Source of the DNA: Heterodera schachtii | Lineage: Eukaryota > Nematoda > Chromadorea > Rhabditida > Heteroderidae | DNA length: 64,000 bases | Reading direction: 5' to 3' | Assembly (NCBI GenBank): GCA_023374025.1 | Contig: SIJG01000001.1 | Span: forward strand, 816,188 to 880,187 | Shown: positions 62,701 to 64,000 of the stretch, in pieces | Position numbering within the stretch: the first letter of the stretch is position 1 | Layout: each line of letters opens with the position of its first letter | Position numbers and translations under genes: made by a program | The notes under the pieces: model-generated | Told to the model about the DNA's origin: nothing | Databases searched by the model: none | The model's input: the letters and a program-made list of their open reading frames with translations, nothing else

Positions 62701-64000
62701 ATTTTAAAAAATATGTTCTTTTTAATATTTTATTTATAATGTATTTTTTTTATTATTTTCAATTTAGCTAATCCCCAAAGACTGAATTACAAATACATAC
62801 GGCAATCGATTTATTTAATGGAATTAATTTGGTTGTTAGTATTTATTATCAAAAAATAAATTAATAAAAAACAATGCGAATTTATTTTTACACATGTACA
62901 TTTACAATAAAAGATATTTGAAGAATTTTTAATGAAATAAATATTTATTAAATAATAAATTTATTTAATCCATTAAAATATAATAAATATTTTTTATAAA
63001 ATTAAAAAATGAAACATGTATGTGGTTAAATTTTATGCAAATAAAAATAATAACAAATTAAAATAAATTTGAAAATCATTAAAACATCAATTAAATAATT
63101 TGCTAATTATAAAATAAATTTATCCATAAAAAAACATATTTTACACAGTGTATATACACAAGATGCGTTGACAATTAGATAGACAAGGTTTATCTGTTTC
63201 TGTATTTAAGGAATATTAACTACCAAATAATCAATTTTCAAAATTACTATAAAAAATGAAAAAAATGTAGTATTTAATTCGTTGTCTGAAAAAATTATAA
63301 TGAAATATTCGGCTTGGTTTAACATATTAAAGTGTTAATTTTAAAAAATGTACGCAATTGAAAATTTTGACTTACACAAAGTCGAATAACATATTTAAAA
63401 AATAGAAAGTTTGGAGAAATAATCCTTTTAACGAATTAATATTACTCAGAATCATCTTCACTTATAATTTCTTTTTTATTTTCATTTTGCTGCAAAATTA
63501 TTACTTTTAATATTAAATGCATTTTTTGCAAAAAAAAAAACCTAAAAACAAAAATAACAAAAAATAAAAATTAATGATCATCATTAAACAACAATTAAGA
63601 AAATTCCTATAAAATAATTAAAATAAAATAAAATTTGTGAAAAAAAGCAGTTTAAATTAATAAATAAGAGTTTGTAAATATATTATTTCTGAAAATTATT
63701 TTGCTTACTATGGTTTATAAACTAATAATTAAACGACTTTACAATGGTCTTTGCAGAAGTGATGGCAGTTGACGAGATTTGCGTTTTCTGGAAATTGACA
63801 AAAAAAAATTGTATGTCAAAAATTTCAAAAAAAAGGTGAGAAATAGAATATTTATCAAGTCTTTATTACCATATCAATGTTAAGGAGAAATAAAGTAAAT
63901 AAAAATTTGACTAAACAAAAGAATAATTCTTTTGTTAATATTTTAATAATAAATAAATAATATTAATTTGAATAAACTGGTTTTTTCTGAGAAATAAAAA
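56714..64000. other. AT-rich non-coding stretch
   Basis: No supportable gene. Frames at 58670-58897 and 59665-60003 (plus) are composition-driven. It contains dispersed repeat A copy 2 (61241-61538). Small GC-richer patches near 57720-57780, 60568-60600 and 62620-62680 were not recognisable. Confidence 0.5.
61241..61538 (+). repeat. Dispersed repeat A, copy 2
   Basis: Matches 3961-4247 in the same orientation at about 80%, sharing AAGTGATTATGCCCTTTAAA. Unclassified interspersed repeat. Confidence 0.6.

Overview
The window is very AT-rich animal DNA with no bacterial gene layout, no rRNA or tRNA gene I can defend, and no host protein-coding gene I can support. The transposons present (a BEL/Pao LTR element with a phlebovirus-like envelope, hAT-like and Mutator-like foldback elements) suggest a nematode or similar small invertebrate. 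That assignment is inference; nothing here fixes the species.

The only substantial coding region is one LTR element on the minus strand, 36245-48773 (12,529 bp). It has near-identical 246/247-bp LTRs, a 5-bp target-site duplication (ATTTC) and a tRNA-Gly-like primer binding site. Read 5' to 3' (right to left) it holds gag, aspartic protease and reverse transcriptase (45232-48414); then, in another frame, RNase H and integrase running without a stop into an envelope N-terminal part (42621-45320); a 2,370-bp tandem duplication of the integrase-to-envelope segment (40025-42394 is the second, broken copy); a class II (phlebovirus Gc-like) envelope ORF (37062-39512) with a long unrecognised C-terminal region; and a GC-richer 193-codon ORF that ends inside the 3' LTR. 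Frame breaks (near 45291, 40856, 40610, 40050-40110 and 39644) and an in-frame stop (40251 and its duplicate 42621) mean this copy looks recently inserted but not intact as read.

The rest is non-coding. From left to right: a 273-bp direct repeat with a 15-bp tandem repeat beside its left copy (1395-2577); a degenerate tandem repeat (5501-6100); a hAT-like non-autonomous element (13599-14076); a 2.33-kb tandem duplication with a third, diverged unit (23341-29035); a GC-rich foldback element with a 9-bp target-site duplication (30288-31124); the BEL/Pao element; a second hAT-like copy (50714-51376); and a Mutator-like foldback element with about 211-bp inverted repeats (56063-56704). Two further dispersed repeat pairs are split between the halves of the window.

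The two observations most worth following: (1) the internal duplication of the BEL/Pao element is a mosaic, with about 4% mostly synonymous divergence in one ~700-bp block and essentially none in the rest, as expected if two sister element genomes recombined; (2) the two hAT-like copies carry an iterated 8-mer that is CCATATTT throughout one copy and GCATATTT throughout the other, a concerted switch that looks like co-change with a binding protein.
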